From: JAATGI01 sp036510675
Lineage (GTDB): Bacteria > Pseudomonadota > Alphaproteobacteria > ATCC43930 > CGMCC-115725
Direction: 5' to 3'
Assembly: GCA_036510675.1 (NCBI GenBank)
Contig: DATCDN010000003.1
Location: 1-47,882 of the forward strand
Length of the DNA stretch: 47,882 nucleotides
The number at the start of each line of letters is the position of its first letter. Positions within the stretch are counted from its first letter, which is position 1. Position numbers and translations under genes: made by a program. Below the pieces are notes generated by a model that saw only the letters and a program-made list of their open reading frames with translations, was not told where the DNA came from and ran no database searches. Of the stretch, positions 1-7,410 are shown piece after piece.

Positions 1-49
1 GGGTCAGAGTTGCGTGTTGCAACCCAACACTACTCGGGATCGCCGCGGT

Positions 50-113
50 GGCCGCTAACCGGCCCGCCTGCGCCAGACTCGTGGCGGTCGCTCCGGCGGG
101 CCGGTCAGCGGCC
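50..113. repeat. Imperfect 19-bp inverted repeat, stem-loop at left edge
   Basis: Bases 50-68 and 95-113 are inverted copies with one mismatch, separated by 26 bases. Transcribed, they would form a long GC-rich hairpin. No T-run follows, so a classical terminator is not certain. It lies upstream of the first gene-like frame and could end a gene that lies left of the window. A smaller inverted repeat, GTGTTG/CAACAC, lies at 14-30. Confidence 0.5.
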
Positions 114-434
114 TCCTACACCACCACCAGGGACACGACCACAATTATCTGGATTGGAAACCGAGAAGGGGAGATTAAGGAGGCTACCTATGTATTTGCC
201 GAACATGCAGTCTCCGTCGCCTTTCAGGACGATTTCGCTAATGCGGAGAAAGTTTTCAGGCTCCCCGGCATTCGGCGCGCCTTGGTTGCCTATTGGTCCG
301 ACAGATTGGCCGACCTCAGAGAGCGAAATGCAAAAAGCACATATGCGGATCATCACGCCTACGATGCCGTAGCAGAACTTATCGAATATCGGCGCGCAAC
401 AGAGAACGTATTCAGTCCAAAGAATAGTTCGTAA
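81..434 (+). CDS. Uncertain small protein, start unclear or frameshifted
   Basis: I do not recognise this protein. The frame ending at 434 reads like real protein from about base 180 on: acidic, aromatic and helical, with YVFAEHAVSVAFQDDF and later AYWSDRLADLRERNA. No ATG in this frame lies near that point; the only ordinary start I see is the GTG at 81, and residues before about base 170 look like noncoding sequence. A strong ribosome-binding site (AAGGAGG, 177-183) sits six bases before the ATG at 190, but that ATG is in a different frame that yields an unconvincing 60-residue peptide. A one-base indel close to 192 would join the good ribosome site to the protein-like frame, so a fresh frameshift is possible. 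The next gene begins 7 bases after the stop. Confidence 0.35.
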   Translation: MAVAPAGRSAASYTTTRDTTTIIWIGNREGEIKEATYVFAEHAVSVAFQDDFANAEKVFRLPGIRRALVAYWSDRLADLRERNAKSTYADHHAYDAVAELIEYRRATENVFSPKNSS

Positions 435-441
435 AGGACCT

Positions 442-1047
442 ATGCCGACGCTGGTTGACACGGCCGATCGGGGGCGCCACCTTCGGATTATGTCTCGCAG
501 TTCCGCCCTGACGTTGGATCATTGGCCGCCGCCGCCGCCCGTGAGTTTTCCCGTTCCCAAAAAACCGGCAAACGATACGGTCGCGGGACTGCTGGATCGT
601 GGGTTGGACGTTGTCGGCGCCGCCGAAGATTTGCGGCTGGCGTTGGAACGCCATCTTGCCTCGGTAAAATCGAGCTTAGAGCGCCTTTGTCGCAAAGCAG
701 AACGAAGCGAACCGCGTGTTGACGATATCAACACGGTGATAGCGCTTCTGTTACGACAAGAGAAAGTGCGGGCTAAGGAAGCTCTGCCGGTGCTCGATAT
801 GATTCGAGTCTCCCGTAAGAAGTTCGGCAAATCGAAAGCAAATGCTCGCTACCGATTTTTTCTCGCGTGGAATAAAGAAATCTCTCCGATCGAGGACGCG
901 CTGGTCGCGGAACTCGAAGCGCTTCGTGATGCCAGACTGCGCCTGGAGGCGCGGCGCGCCGCCTCGATCAATGAGGGCAAAGAGGACGGGCCGGTATTCA
1001 CCTCGGGGACGGCGGCCGTCGCCTATCTGCGCACGTTGCGCAAGTGA
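442..1047 (+). CDS. Hypothetical protein paired with a RelE-like gene
   Basis: A 201-residue protein of no family I recognise. After a proline-rich stretch (about residues 28-45) it is mostly charged helix, with many Arg, Lys and Glu residues, consistent with coiled coil or a helical bundle. AAAGGA lies close before the ATG at 442; an in-frame ATG at 490 would give 185 residues and is an alternative. Its TGA at 1045-1047 is followed directly by the ATG of the RelE/ParE-like gene at 1048, so the two are surely cotranscribed. Position suggests an antitoxin or accessory partner, but 201 residues is long for an antitoxin and I see no clear DNA-binding motif. The base composition looks less GC-rich than in the flanking housekeeping genes. 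Confidence 0.6.
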   Translation: MPTLVDTADRGRHLRIMSRSSALTLDHWPPPPPVSFPVPKKPANDTVAGLLDRGLDVVGAAEDLRLALERHLASVKSSLERLCRKAERSEPRVDDINTVIALLLRQEKVRAKEALPVLDMIRVSRKKFGKSKANARYRFFLAWNKEISPIEDALVAELEALRDARLRLEARRAASINEGKEDGPVFTSGTAAVAYLRTLRK

Positions 1048-1347
1048 ATGGAGCCAAGGCGCGTCGTCATCTTGCCGTCGTTCGCGGCCTCGTACCGAGT
1101 GCTGCCATCGCCCATTCAAAACGCCGTTGACGAGGCGGTGCGGCGCTTCATCGATCGCACCAACGAAAATGCGCTGAAGGTTGAAAAGAAATCCGGCCTG
1201 GAGGGCGTTTGGGCATTTCGCATCGACCGCGGCGTTCGGGCGTTCTTTGTTCAAACGAAGGACGCGCGCGGCAGGACTATCAACCGCCTGTTTCACGTTG
1301 GCGAGCACGACGATTATCGCACCGTGACACGCAAGCGGCCGCGATAG
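1048..1347 (+). CDS. RelE/ParE-like toxin-family protein
   Basis: A 99-residue basic protein with the layout of the RelE/ParE toxin fold: an N-terminal strand (VVILPSF), a helical region with PIQNAVDEAVRRFI, then G-x-W-x-F-R-I (around 50-57), a strand with RAFFVQ, and a terminal GEHDDYR motif typical of mRNA-interferase-like members whose C-terminus reads as vG-H-d-Y-r. In that family the protein cleaves ribosome-bound mRNA or blocks gyrase and is neutralised by an adjacent antitoxin. The upstream 201-residue gene abuts it with no gap. Its stop (1345-1347) is one base from the stop of the convergent ABC exporter. Toxic activity is inferred from fold resemblance only. Confidence 0.6.
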   Translation: MEPRRVVILPSFAASYRVLPSPIQNAVDEAVRRFIDRTNENALKVEKKSGLEGVWAFRIDRGVRAFFVQTKDARGRTINRLFHVGEHDDYRTVTRKRPR

Positions 1348-1348
1348 C

Positions 1349-3196
1349 CTACTCCGCCGGCGTCACGAGTTCGGCGATGTGCTCGGTGCTTTCCTGCTGG
1401 CGCTGCCACATCTGGGCATAAATGCCGCCGCGCGCGAGCAGCCTCGCGTGGTCGCCGCGCTCGACGATGCGGCCCTGGTCCAGCACCAAGATTTCGTCGG
1501 CGCCGACCACGGTCGAGAGGCGATGCGCGATCATCAGGGTGGAGCGCGCCTGCGCCACTTCCTCGAGGCTGGCCTGGATTTCGCGCTCGGTCTTGGTGTC
1601 GAGCGCCGAGGTCGCCTCGTCGAACACCACGATGCGCGCGCCCTTCAACAGCACGCGCGCGATGGCGACGCGTTGTTTCTCGCCGCCCGATAATTTGAGG
1701 CCGCGCTCGCCGACCGGGCTGGCATAGCCGTCGGGCAGCCGCGCGATGAACTGATCGAGCTTGGCGCGCCGCGCCGCCTCCTCGATCTCGCCGGCCGGGG
1801 CGCCGGGGCGGCCATAGCCGATATTGTAGCGGATGGTGTCGTTGAACAGCACCGTGTCCTGCGGCACCACGCCGATGGCGCGGCGCAAACTGTCCTGGGT
1901 CACGTCGCGCAGATCCTGGCCGTCGATGCGGATGGCGCCATCATTCAGATCATAGAAGCGGAACAAGAGGCGCGAGATGGTCGATTTGCCGGCGCCGCTG
2001 GGGCCGACGATCGCCACCGTGCCGCCGGGCGCGACCCGGAACGAGACATCGTGCAGAATCTCGCGGCGCCGATCGTAGGAAAACGAGACATGGTCGAACA
2101 CGATCTCGCCGCGCGTCACCACCAGCGCCGGCGCGCCCGGCTTGTCGGCGACCTCGGGCGGGACGTGGAGCAGGCGGAACATCGCCTCGAGATCGGTCAG
2201 CGACTGTTTGATGTTGCGATAGACCATGCCGAGCTGGTTCAACGGCGCGTAAAGCTGTACCAGATAGGAGTTGACCAGCACGAAATCGCCCACCGTCATG
2301 GTGCCGGCGACGATGCCCTGGGCGGCGAGGATCATGACGCCGACGAGGCCAGTCGCGATGATGATGCCCTGGCCGATATTGAGGCCGGACAGCGTCGTCT
2401 GGCTCTTGACCGCCGCGCGCTCATAGGCGGCCAGCGCCTTGTCGAAGCGCCCCGCCTCATGTTCCTCGTTGGCGAAATACTTGACCGTCTCGAAATTCAG
2501 CAGGCTGTCCACCGCCTTGGTGTTGGCCTCGCTGTCGCGCTCGTTCATCTCGCGGCGGAATTGGATGCGCCAGTCGGTGATGGCGAAGGTGAAGCCGACA
2601 TAGACCAGCACGGTCGCGATGGTGAACAGCGCGAAGTTGACCGAATAGAGCCGCCACAGAATCGCCGTCACCATGGCGATTTCAACCAGCGTCGGCACCA
2701 GGCTGAACAGCAGATAGGACAGCAGGAACTCGGTGCCGCGAATCCCGCGCTCGATGGCGCGCGACAGCCCGCCGGTCTGGCGTTCGAGATGATAGCGCAG
2801 CGATAGCGCGTGGAGATGGCGGAAAGTCTTGAGCGCGACCTCGCGCACCGCGTGCTGCTCGACCTTGGCGAAGACGGCGTCGCGCAGCTCGGCGAACAGC
2901 TGGGCGCCGACCCGCGCCACGCCATAGGCGACGATGATCATCACCGGCGCCGCCAGCAGCGCCACCGTGGCATGGCCCGGGGTCAGCCGGTCGATCGCCA
3001 TCTTGTAGATCATCGGCACGGTGACCGCGACCACCTTCGCGCCGATCAGCAGCAGCATCGCGCCGACGACGCGCAGCCGCAGATCGACGCGCCCGAGCGG
3101 CCACAGATAAGGCAGCAGCAGGCGGATGGCGCTCAGCTCCTGGCGCAGCCCCACCTCGCGCGCGCCGCCAGTGCCGATCGGCCGCGCGCCCTTCAC
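1349..3196 (-). CDS. atm1: Atm1-type ABC exporter (membrane domain + ATPase)
   Basis: A 615-residue half-transporter. The N-terminal half (about 25-330) has six hydrophobic segments; the C-terminal half is an ABC ATPase with Walker A GPSGAGKST (about 397-405), signature LSGGEKQR (about 500) and Walker B/D-loop VVFDEATSALD (about 525), followed by the H-loop histidine in AHRLST. The NFETVKYFANEE stretch and QSLTDLEAMF are characteristic of the Atm1/HMT1 branch, which exports glutathione-linked persulfide or metal conjugates across the inner membrane. It acts as a homodimer. Its ATG overlaps the TGA of the upstream MFS gene by four bases (ATGA), implying translational coupling. Substrate is inferred; generic lipid/drug exporters of the MsbA type are less likely given those motifs. 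Confidence 0.88.
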   Translation of the reverse strand: MKGARPIGTGGAREVGLRQELSAIRLLLPYLWPLGRVDLRLRVVGAMLLLIGAKVVAVTVPMIYKMAIDRLTPGHATVALLAAPVMIIVAYGVARVGAQLFAELRDAVFAKVEQHAVREVALKTFRHLHALSLRYHLERQTGGLSRAIERGIRGTEFLLSYLLFSLVPTLVEIAMVTAILWRLYSVNFALFTIATVLVYVGFTFAITDWRIQFRREMNERDSEANTKAVDSLLNFETVKYFANEEHEAGRFDKALAAYERAAVKSQTTLSGLNIGQGIIIATGLVGVMILAAQGIVAGTMTVGDFVLVNSYLVQLYAPLNQLGMVYRNIKQSLTDLEAMFRLLHVPPEVADKPGAPALVVTRGEIVFDHVSFSYDRRREILHDVSFRVAPGGTVAIVGPSGAGKSTISRLLFRFYDLNDGAIRIDGQDLRDVTQDSLRRAIGVVPQDTVLFNDTIRYNIGYGRPGAPAGEIEEAARRAKLDQFIARLPDGYASPVGERGLKLSGGEKQRVAIARVLLKGARIVVFDEATSALDTKTEREIQASLEEVAQARSTLMIAHRLSTVVGADEILVLDQGRIVERGDHARLLARGGIYAQMWQRQQESTEHIAELVTPAE

Positions 3197-4371
3197 GACA
3201 CTTCGGCCTCGGCGGGGACCATGCGCAACAGGCCGAACGCCATGATCACGGCGATCACCATCGCCGCCGCCGCCGCCCAGTAGGGCGCATTGCGCCCGAA
3301 TTCGGTGAAGAGCGGCCCCGCGATCAGCGGCCCGATCACCCGGGCGAGACTCTGGGTCGATTGCGAGACGCCCAGAATGCCGCCGCGCTCGTCGATCGCC
3401 GCCTCGCGCGAGATGAGGCTGTTGGACGACGGACCGAACAGCGCCATGCCGCCGGCCAAGGCGATGTTGACGAGGACCAGCGGCGGCACACCCCAGACGA
3501 AGGGCACGCCCAGCATGCCGAAAAACAGCAGCACCGAGGCGGCGATCAACAGCCGGGTCTCGCCGAACAATCGGGTCAGCCGGCCCATCAGCCCGCCTTG
3601 AATGATCGTCAGCAGCGCGCCGACGAAAATGAACATCAAGGCCACTTCATGCGGGCCCCACGCGAGTTTTTCGCGCGCCCACAAGGTAAAGGTCGATTCG
3701 AGCGCCGCGAACGCCCCGGTGACGATGAAGCCGATCGTGATCAGGCGCAGCAAAACCGGACGATGGCTGATGATGCGGCGCGCGAAGTCGAGCCGGCTGG
3801 GCCGCGACACCGCATGACGCGCCTCGGCCGGCAGGCTTTCGCGCAGGAATATCGCGGCGAGGACGAAGGCGAGCGTGGAGAGGCCGGCGGCGATGAACAG
3901 CGGAATCGCCAGCTCGCGCGCGGTCGGGTGACTGCTGATGACGAGGCTCAAGGCTGGCCCGAGGGTAAAGCCGAGACCGAACGCGGCGCCGATGAAACCC
4001 ATGCCGCGCGCGCGCTTCTCCGGCGTCGTGGTATCGGTGACATAGGCGAACACGGCGCCGATGGTGCCGGCACCCGCGCCGGCGAAGAAGCGCGCGGCGA
4101 ACAGCATCCAAAGCTGATCGGCGAATCCCATCCACAAATACGAGACCACCGAGCAGCCGAGGCCCAGCAGCAGGATCGGTTTTCGCCCGAAGCGATCGCT
4201 GAGCCGGCCCAGCAGCGGCGACGACACCAGTTGGGCGACGGAATAGACGCCGAGAAGCCAGACCACCGCCGTGGTGCCGGCGCCAAAATCCAGCCCGTAA
4301 AACGGGAGCAGCGGGATCACCAGGCCAAAGCCGAGAAGATCGATGAAGACGATGAGGAACAGAATCGGCAT
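3193..4371 (-). CDS. MFS transporter, TetA/TCR-like drug exporter
   Basis: A 392-residue integral membrane protein with about 12 hydrophobic segments. The first reads FIDLLGFGLVIPLLP, typical of TetA/TCR-type proton antiporters, and loop 2-3 carries motif A GRLSDRFGRKP at residues 55-65. A second related loop (GRLTRLFGE) occurs after segment 8, as expected for the internal MFS duplication. The length matches the 12-TM DHA1 group. It is the first gene of a two-gene unit with the ABC exporter downstream, sharing ATGA, so the pair may respond to a common toxic compound or one may simply be a neighbour. The substrate cannot be read from the sequence; tetracycline resistance should not be assumed. 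Confidence 0.85.
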   Translation of the reverse strand: MPILFLIVFIDLLGFGLVIPLLPFYGLDFGAGTTAVVWLLGVYSVAQLVSSPLLGRLSDRFGRKPILLLGLGCSVVSYLWMGFADQLWMLFAARFFAGAGAGTIGAVFAYVTDTTTPEKRARGMGFIGAAFGLGFTLGPALSLVISSHPTARELAIPLFIAAGLSTLAFVLAAIFLRESLPAEARHAVSRPSRLDFARRIISHRPVLLRLITIGFIVTGAFAALESTFTLWAREKLAWGPHEVALMFIFVGALLTIIQGGLMGRLTRLFGETRLLIAASVLLFFGMLGVPFVWGVPPLVLVNIALAGGMALFGPSSNSLISREAAIDERGGILGVSQSTQSLARVIGPLIAGPLFTEFGRNAPYWAAAAAMVIAVIMAFGLLRMVPAEAEVS

Positions 4372-4425
4372 GCGCCTGCGATAGATAAGGTATTGCGGCC
4401 CTAATCGCTAGAGTCGCGAGCGGCG

Positions 4426-4947
4426 CTATTTATGGACGCCGAAGCGGTCCATGGCGGTCAGGCCGATCGCCGAGACCACGAACGTGAGGTGGATAATCAC
4501 CATCCACATCAGCTTGTCATTGGTGTAATCGGCGATGTCCATGAACGCCTTCAGCAATTGCACCGCCGAGATCGAGACGATCGCGACCAGCACCTTCACC
4601 TTGAGCGAGCCGCTGTCGAGCTTGCCGAGCCAGGCGACGCTCTTTTCCGCTTCGGCGATGTCGAGCTTGGAGACGAAATTCTCGTAACCGCTGAGCATCA
4701 CCATCACGACGAGACCGCCGACCAGCGAGAGATCGACCAGCGTCAGCGTCCCGGCGATGAGGTCGACATCGCGCCCGATGAAGGCGTGGCCGGCCAGCGC
4801 GATCAGCTCGCGCACCATCTGGATCGAAAAGGCGATGAGCAGCACGCCGAGGCCGAGATAGAGCGGCACCAGCAACCAGCGGCTGGAAAACAGCACACGC
4901 TCGACCATCCGCTCGGCCAGCGCGTGCCGCCGCTCGTTTTCAACCAT
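4426..4947 (-). CDS. yqhA: UPF0114 (YqhA-like) membrane protein
   Basis: A 173-residue protein matching the UPF0114/YqhA family: an N-terminal MVERVLFSSRWLLVPLYLGL, then GLVVMVMLSGYENFVSK and a closing helix with MVIIHLTFVVSAIGLTAMDR. Four hydrophobic segments are visible (about 22-42, 67-87, 115-135, 145-165). The family is widespread in proteobacterial inner membranes and has no established function. It lies 20 bases downstream of the first OmpA-family gene and 54 bases before the MFS start, on the same strand, so read-through from the ompA cluster is possible. Family assignment is firm; function unknown. Confidence 0.88.
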   Translation of the reverse strand: MVENERRHALAERMVERVLFSSRWLLVPLYLGLGVLLIAFSIQMVRELIALAGHAFIGRDVDLIAGTLTLVDLSLVGGLVVMVMLSGYENFVSKLDIAEAEKSVAWLGKLDSGSLKVKVLVAIVSISAVQLLKAFMDIADYTNDKLMWMVIIHLTFVVSAIGLTAMDRFGVHK

Positions 4948-4967
4948 TACCCAGTCCCACCGCGAGC

Positions 4968-6008
4968 CTACGGCATCATGATTTCGACGCGGCGATTTTG
5001 CGGCTCACGCACGCCATCGGGGGTTGGAACGCGGGGGTGCTCTTTCCCGAACCATTTCACGTCGAGCACGCCCGGGGGCACGCCCTGGGCCACCAGATAG
5101 GCCGAAACCGAATCGGCGCGGCGCTGCGACAGGCGCAGATTATAGGCCTGGGTCCCGGCAAGGTCGGTATAGCCGGCAACATCGATCCGCGCCACGCCAT
5201 TGGCCTTATAGCTGGCGGCCGCCGCCTCGATCACCCGCCGTGCGTCGGGGGTCAGGCTATAGCGGTCGAAGTCGAAGAACACCAGGAAGGCGCGGGTCGG
5301 CATCGGCGGCGCCATGGCCGGCGCGGCGACGGGCATCGGTGCCGGCTCCACCATCGGCGGCGGCGGTGGGGGCGGCGGGGCGAAGCGATAGGTCGCGGCC
5401 AGCCGGATCATGTTGTAGGTGACGCGGTTGCGATCGCTCTCGATGCCGACGGCGACACGCTGGCTACCTAAATCGGTATAGCGGTACTCGACCCCGGCAT
5501 TCCAGTTCGGGGTCAGCGCATAGGCCAGCCCGCCGCCGGCGGTCCAGCCGACGCGAATCTCGCTCGGCGCGGCAACCGTCGCGCCCCCGGCGTTCTTATA
5601 GGTCGTATCGACCAGGCCGAAGGCAACGCCGCCGGTGCCATAGGCCAGCACGCGCTCGAACGAGAAGCCCATCTTGCCGCGAATCGAGGCGTCGAAATCC
5701 ATCTGGGTGCGGATCGATCCCCCGAGGCCGGCACGAGTGGCGGAAATGTCGCCGCCTTCGGCATCGCCCTCGACGCCGAAAACATAGGGACCGAATTGAA
5801 AATTATAGCCGGCATGGCCGCCGCCCATGCCGCCATCGGGACTGAGACTATAGGCGGGAAAGCCTGGCACCACCTGACCCTGAGACGAGCCCCAGCCATA
5901 GCCGCCCTGAATGCCGAGCTCGGGACCGGACCAGTCCGCTGCCCGCGCGGTTGCGGAAAACGTGGCGGCCAGAATGATGGCCGCCGTGGCGGCGATAATC
6001 GGTCTCAT
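4968..6008 (-). CDS. OmpA-family outer membrane protein, paralog 1
   Basis: A 346-residue secreted protein. The signal peptide (MRPIIAATAAIILAATFSATARA) ends before ADWSGPELG. Residues about 24-215 form an outer-membrane barrel of the Omp25/OmpA-like type, with GG-rich turns and terminal VEYRYTDLG and AATYRF strands. A proline-rich linker (eight consecutive Pro) leads to an OmpA C-terminal domain with LVFFDFDRYSLT, VAGYTDLAGTQAYNLRLSQRRA and NRRVEI, which binds peptidoglycan. The chosen ATG at 6008 is preceded by GGGGGAT; an upstream in-frame ATG at 6038 would put ten extra residues before the signal peptide. It is the last of three tandem paralogs. Likely role: anchoring outer membrane to cell wall, perhaps as a slow porin. 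Confidence 0.87.
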   Translation of the reverse strand: MRPIIAATAAIILAATFSATARAADWSGPELGIQGGYGWGSSQGQVVPGFPAYSLSPDGGMGGGHAGYNFQFGPYVFGVEGDAEGGDISATRAGLGGSIRTQMDFDASIRGKMGFSFERVLAYGTGGVAFGLVDTTYKNAGGATVAAPSEIRVGWTAGGGLAYALTPNWNAGVEYRYTDLGSQRVAVGIESDRNRVTYNMIRLAATYRFAPPPPPPPPMVEPAPMPVAAPAMAPPMPTRAFLVFFDFDRYSLTPDARRVIEAAAASYKANGVARIDVAGYTDLAGTQAYNLRLSQRRADSVSAYLVAQGVPPGVLDVKWFGKEHPRVPTPDGVREPQNRRVEIMMP

Positions 6009-6125
6009 ACGCAATCCCCCGGACAAGTTCGGGGGCACACTGGTCCCGGGTCGGGCAAAAACTCAATTTAAAAGAGCGACTCGGAGAGATGCCCCGGCGC
6101 GCCGCGGAACGCGGGTCCCCAGGGG

Positions 6126-7181
6126 TTACGGCATCACGATTTCGACGCGGCGGTTCTGCGGCTCGCGCACGCCATCGGGGGTGGGAACGCGCGGGTGCTC
6201 TTTCCCAAACCATTTCACGTCGAGCGCGCGCCTGGGCACGCCCTGAGCCGCCAGATCGGCCGAGACCGCGTCGGCGCGGCGCTGGGAGAGGCGCAGATTA
6301 TACGCCTGGGTCCCGGCGAGATCGGTATAGCCGGCGACATCGATACGGGCCGCGCCGTTGGCCTTATAGCTGGCGGCCGCCGCCTCGATCACCCGGCGCG
6401 CATCTTGGGTCAGCGCGTATTTATCGAAGTCGAAGAACACCAGGAAGGTGCGCGCTTGCGGCGGCGGTGCCATGGCCGGCGCGGCGGCGGGCATCGGCGC
6501 CGGCTCCGCCATCGGCGGCGACGGGGGCGGCGGCGCGAAGCGATAGGTCAGCGCCGCGCGCACCGCGTTATAGGTCAGCTGGTTGGTGTCGGCGAACACC
6601 GCGTTCGCGACGGAGTGCGAGCTGAGATCGGTGTAGCGATATTCGACGCCGATCGCCCAATTATTGGTCACCGCGTAGTCAATCCCGGCGCCGGCGGTCC
6701 AGCCGAAGCGGATGCTGCGCGCCGGCGACCAGGTCAGCGGGCCGACCGAATAGCGCGTGCTGACATCGGCGAGCGCGCCGCCGGCCGTGCCATAGGCGAG
6801 AAACCGATCGAAGGACAAGCCGGCCTTGCCCCGCAGCGAGGCGTCGAAATAAATCCGGTCATCGACCGCGACATTCGGCGCCGGGTCCTGGAAGCTCTTG
6901 AACTGATAGGAGCCGTCGGCATCACCCTCGATGCCGAAGACAAAGGGACCGGACTGCCAGTTATAGCCGGCATGGGCGCCGCCGATCGCGCCCGTCGGAT
7001 TGAAATGATAAGGCACCGAAGGCGGCCCCTTGAGGGCGCCCGAGGTGCTGCCCCAGCCATAGCCGCCCTGAACCCCAATCTCCGGCCCGGACCAGTCCGC
7101 CGCCTGCGCCATCGTGGCCGGCAACACCGCCAGCGCCAATGCCGCCAGTATCATCGCGGGCACAAGCAATCGGTTATTCAT
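6126..7181 (-). CDS. OmpA-family outer membrane protein, paralog 2
   Basis: A 351-residue paralog of its two neighbours. The signal peptide MNNRLLVPAMILAALALAVLPATMAQA precedes ADWSGPEIGVQGGYGWGS. The barrel part differs most from the sister genes (inserted KGPPSVPYHFNPTG, PAPNVAVDDRIYF), whereas the C-terminal OmpA domain is nearly the same (LVFFDFDKYALTQDARRVIEAA, GYTDLAGTQAYNLRLSQRRADAVS, NRRVEIVMP). I chose ATG 7181 because it starts the signal peptide; the longer frame from 7229 adds a hydrophilic lead that would spoil it. The ribosome site is weak (GAGAA). It is followed after 117 bases by paralog 1. Divergent surface loops and a conserved anchor fit selection on exposed regions. Confidence 0.87.
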   Translation of the reverse strand: MNNRLLVPAMILAALALAVLPATMAQAADWSGPEIGVQGGYGWGSTSGALKGPPSVPYHFNPTGAIGGAHAGYNWQSGPFVFGIEGDADGSYQFKSFQDPAPNVAVDDRIYFDASLRGKAGLSFDRFLAYGTAGGALADVSTRYSVGPLTWSPARSIRFGWTAGAGIDYAVTNNWAIGVEYRYTDLSSHSVANAVFADTNQLTYNAVRAALTYRFAPPPPSPPMAEPAPMPAAAPAMAPPPQARTFLVFFDFDKYALTQDARRVIEAAAASYKANGAARIDVAGYTDLAGTQAYNLRLSQRRADAVSADLAAQGVPRRALDVKWFGKEHPRVPTPDGVREPQNRRVEIVMP

Positions 7182-7360
7182 GCGGGATTCTCGCGAGCTC
7201 GAGTGGTCGTTTAGGTCTGGGGCAAACATTACATGGAGTTCACGACGGGCGCCAGAGCCGGATCGCGCCGCATGGAAGTATGAAGGCGCGACGATGAGGC
7301 AAGCATTAGACGGCGCGCAATCAATCGTCGTCGCGGCGCACGGTAATTATTCGTGCCAAG

Positions 7361-7388
7361 AAAAAGGGCCGCTCAAGAGCGGCCCTTT
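7361..7388 (-). terminator. Rho-independent terminator after OmpA paralog 3
   Basis: On the minus strand a 12-base perfect inverted repeat, AAAGGGCCGCTC paired with GAGCGGCCCTTT (7363-7388), is followed by a run reading TTTTTCTTGG. It sits 22 bases past the stop of the paralog-3 gene, so paralog 3 is probably transcribed separately from paralogs 1 and 2. Confidence 0.85.
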
Positions 7389-7410
7389 CCTTGATCTCAA
7401 CCCGTGATGT

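Noticed and set aside
190..372. 60-residue peptide starting at the well-placed ATG 190
   Set aside because: The ribosome site is excellent, but the peptide (MYLPNMQSPSPFRTISLMRR) is unprotein-like while an overlapping frame looks genuine. Treated as a possible frameshift instead.
3193..4371. Calling the MFS gene a tetracycline-resistance determinant
   Set aside because: Motif resemblance to TetA is shared by many exporters with other substrates, and no TetR-type regulator is next to it.
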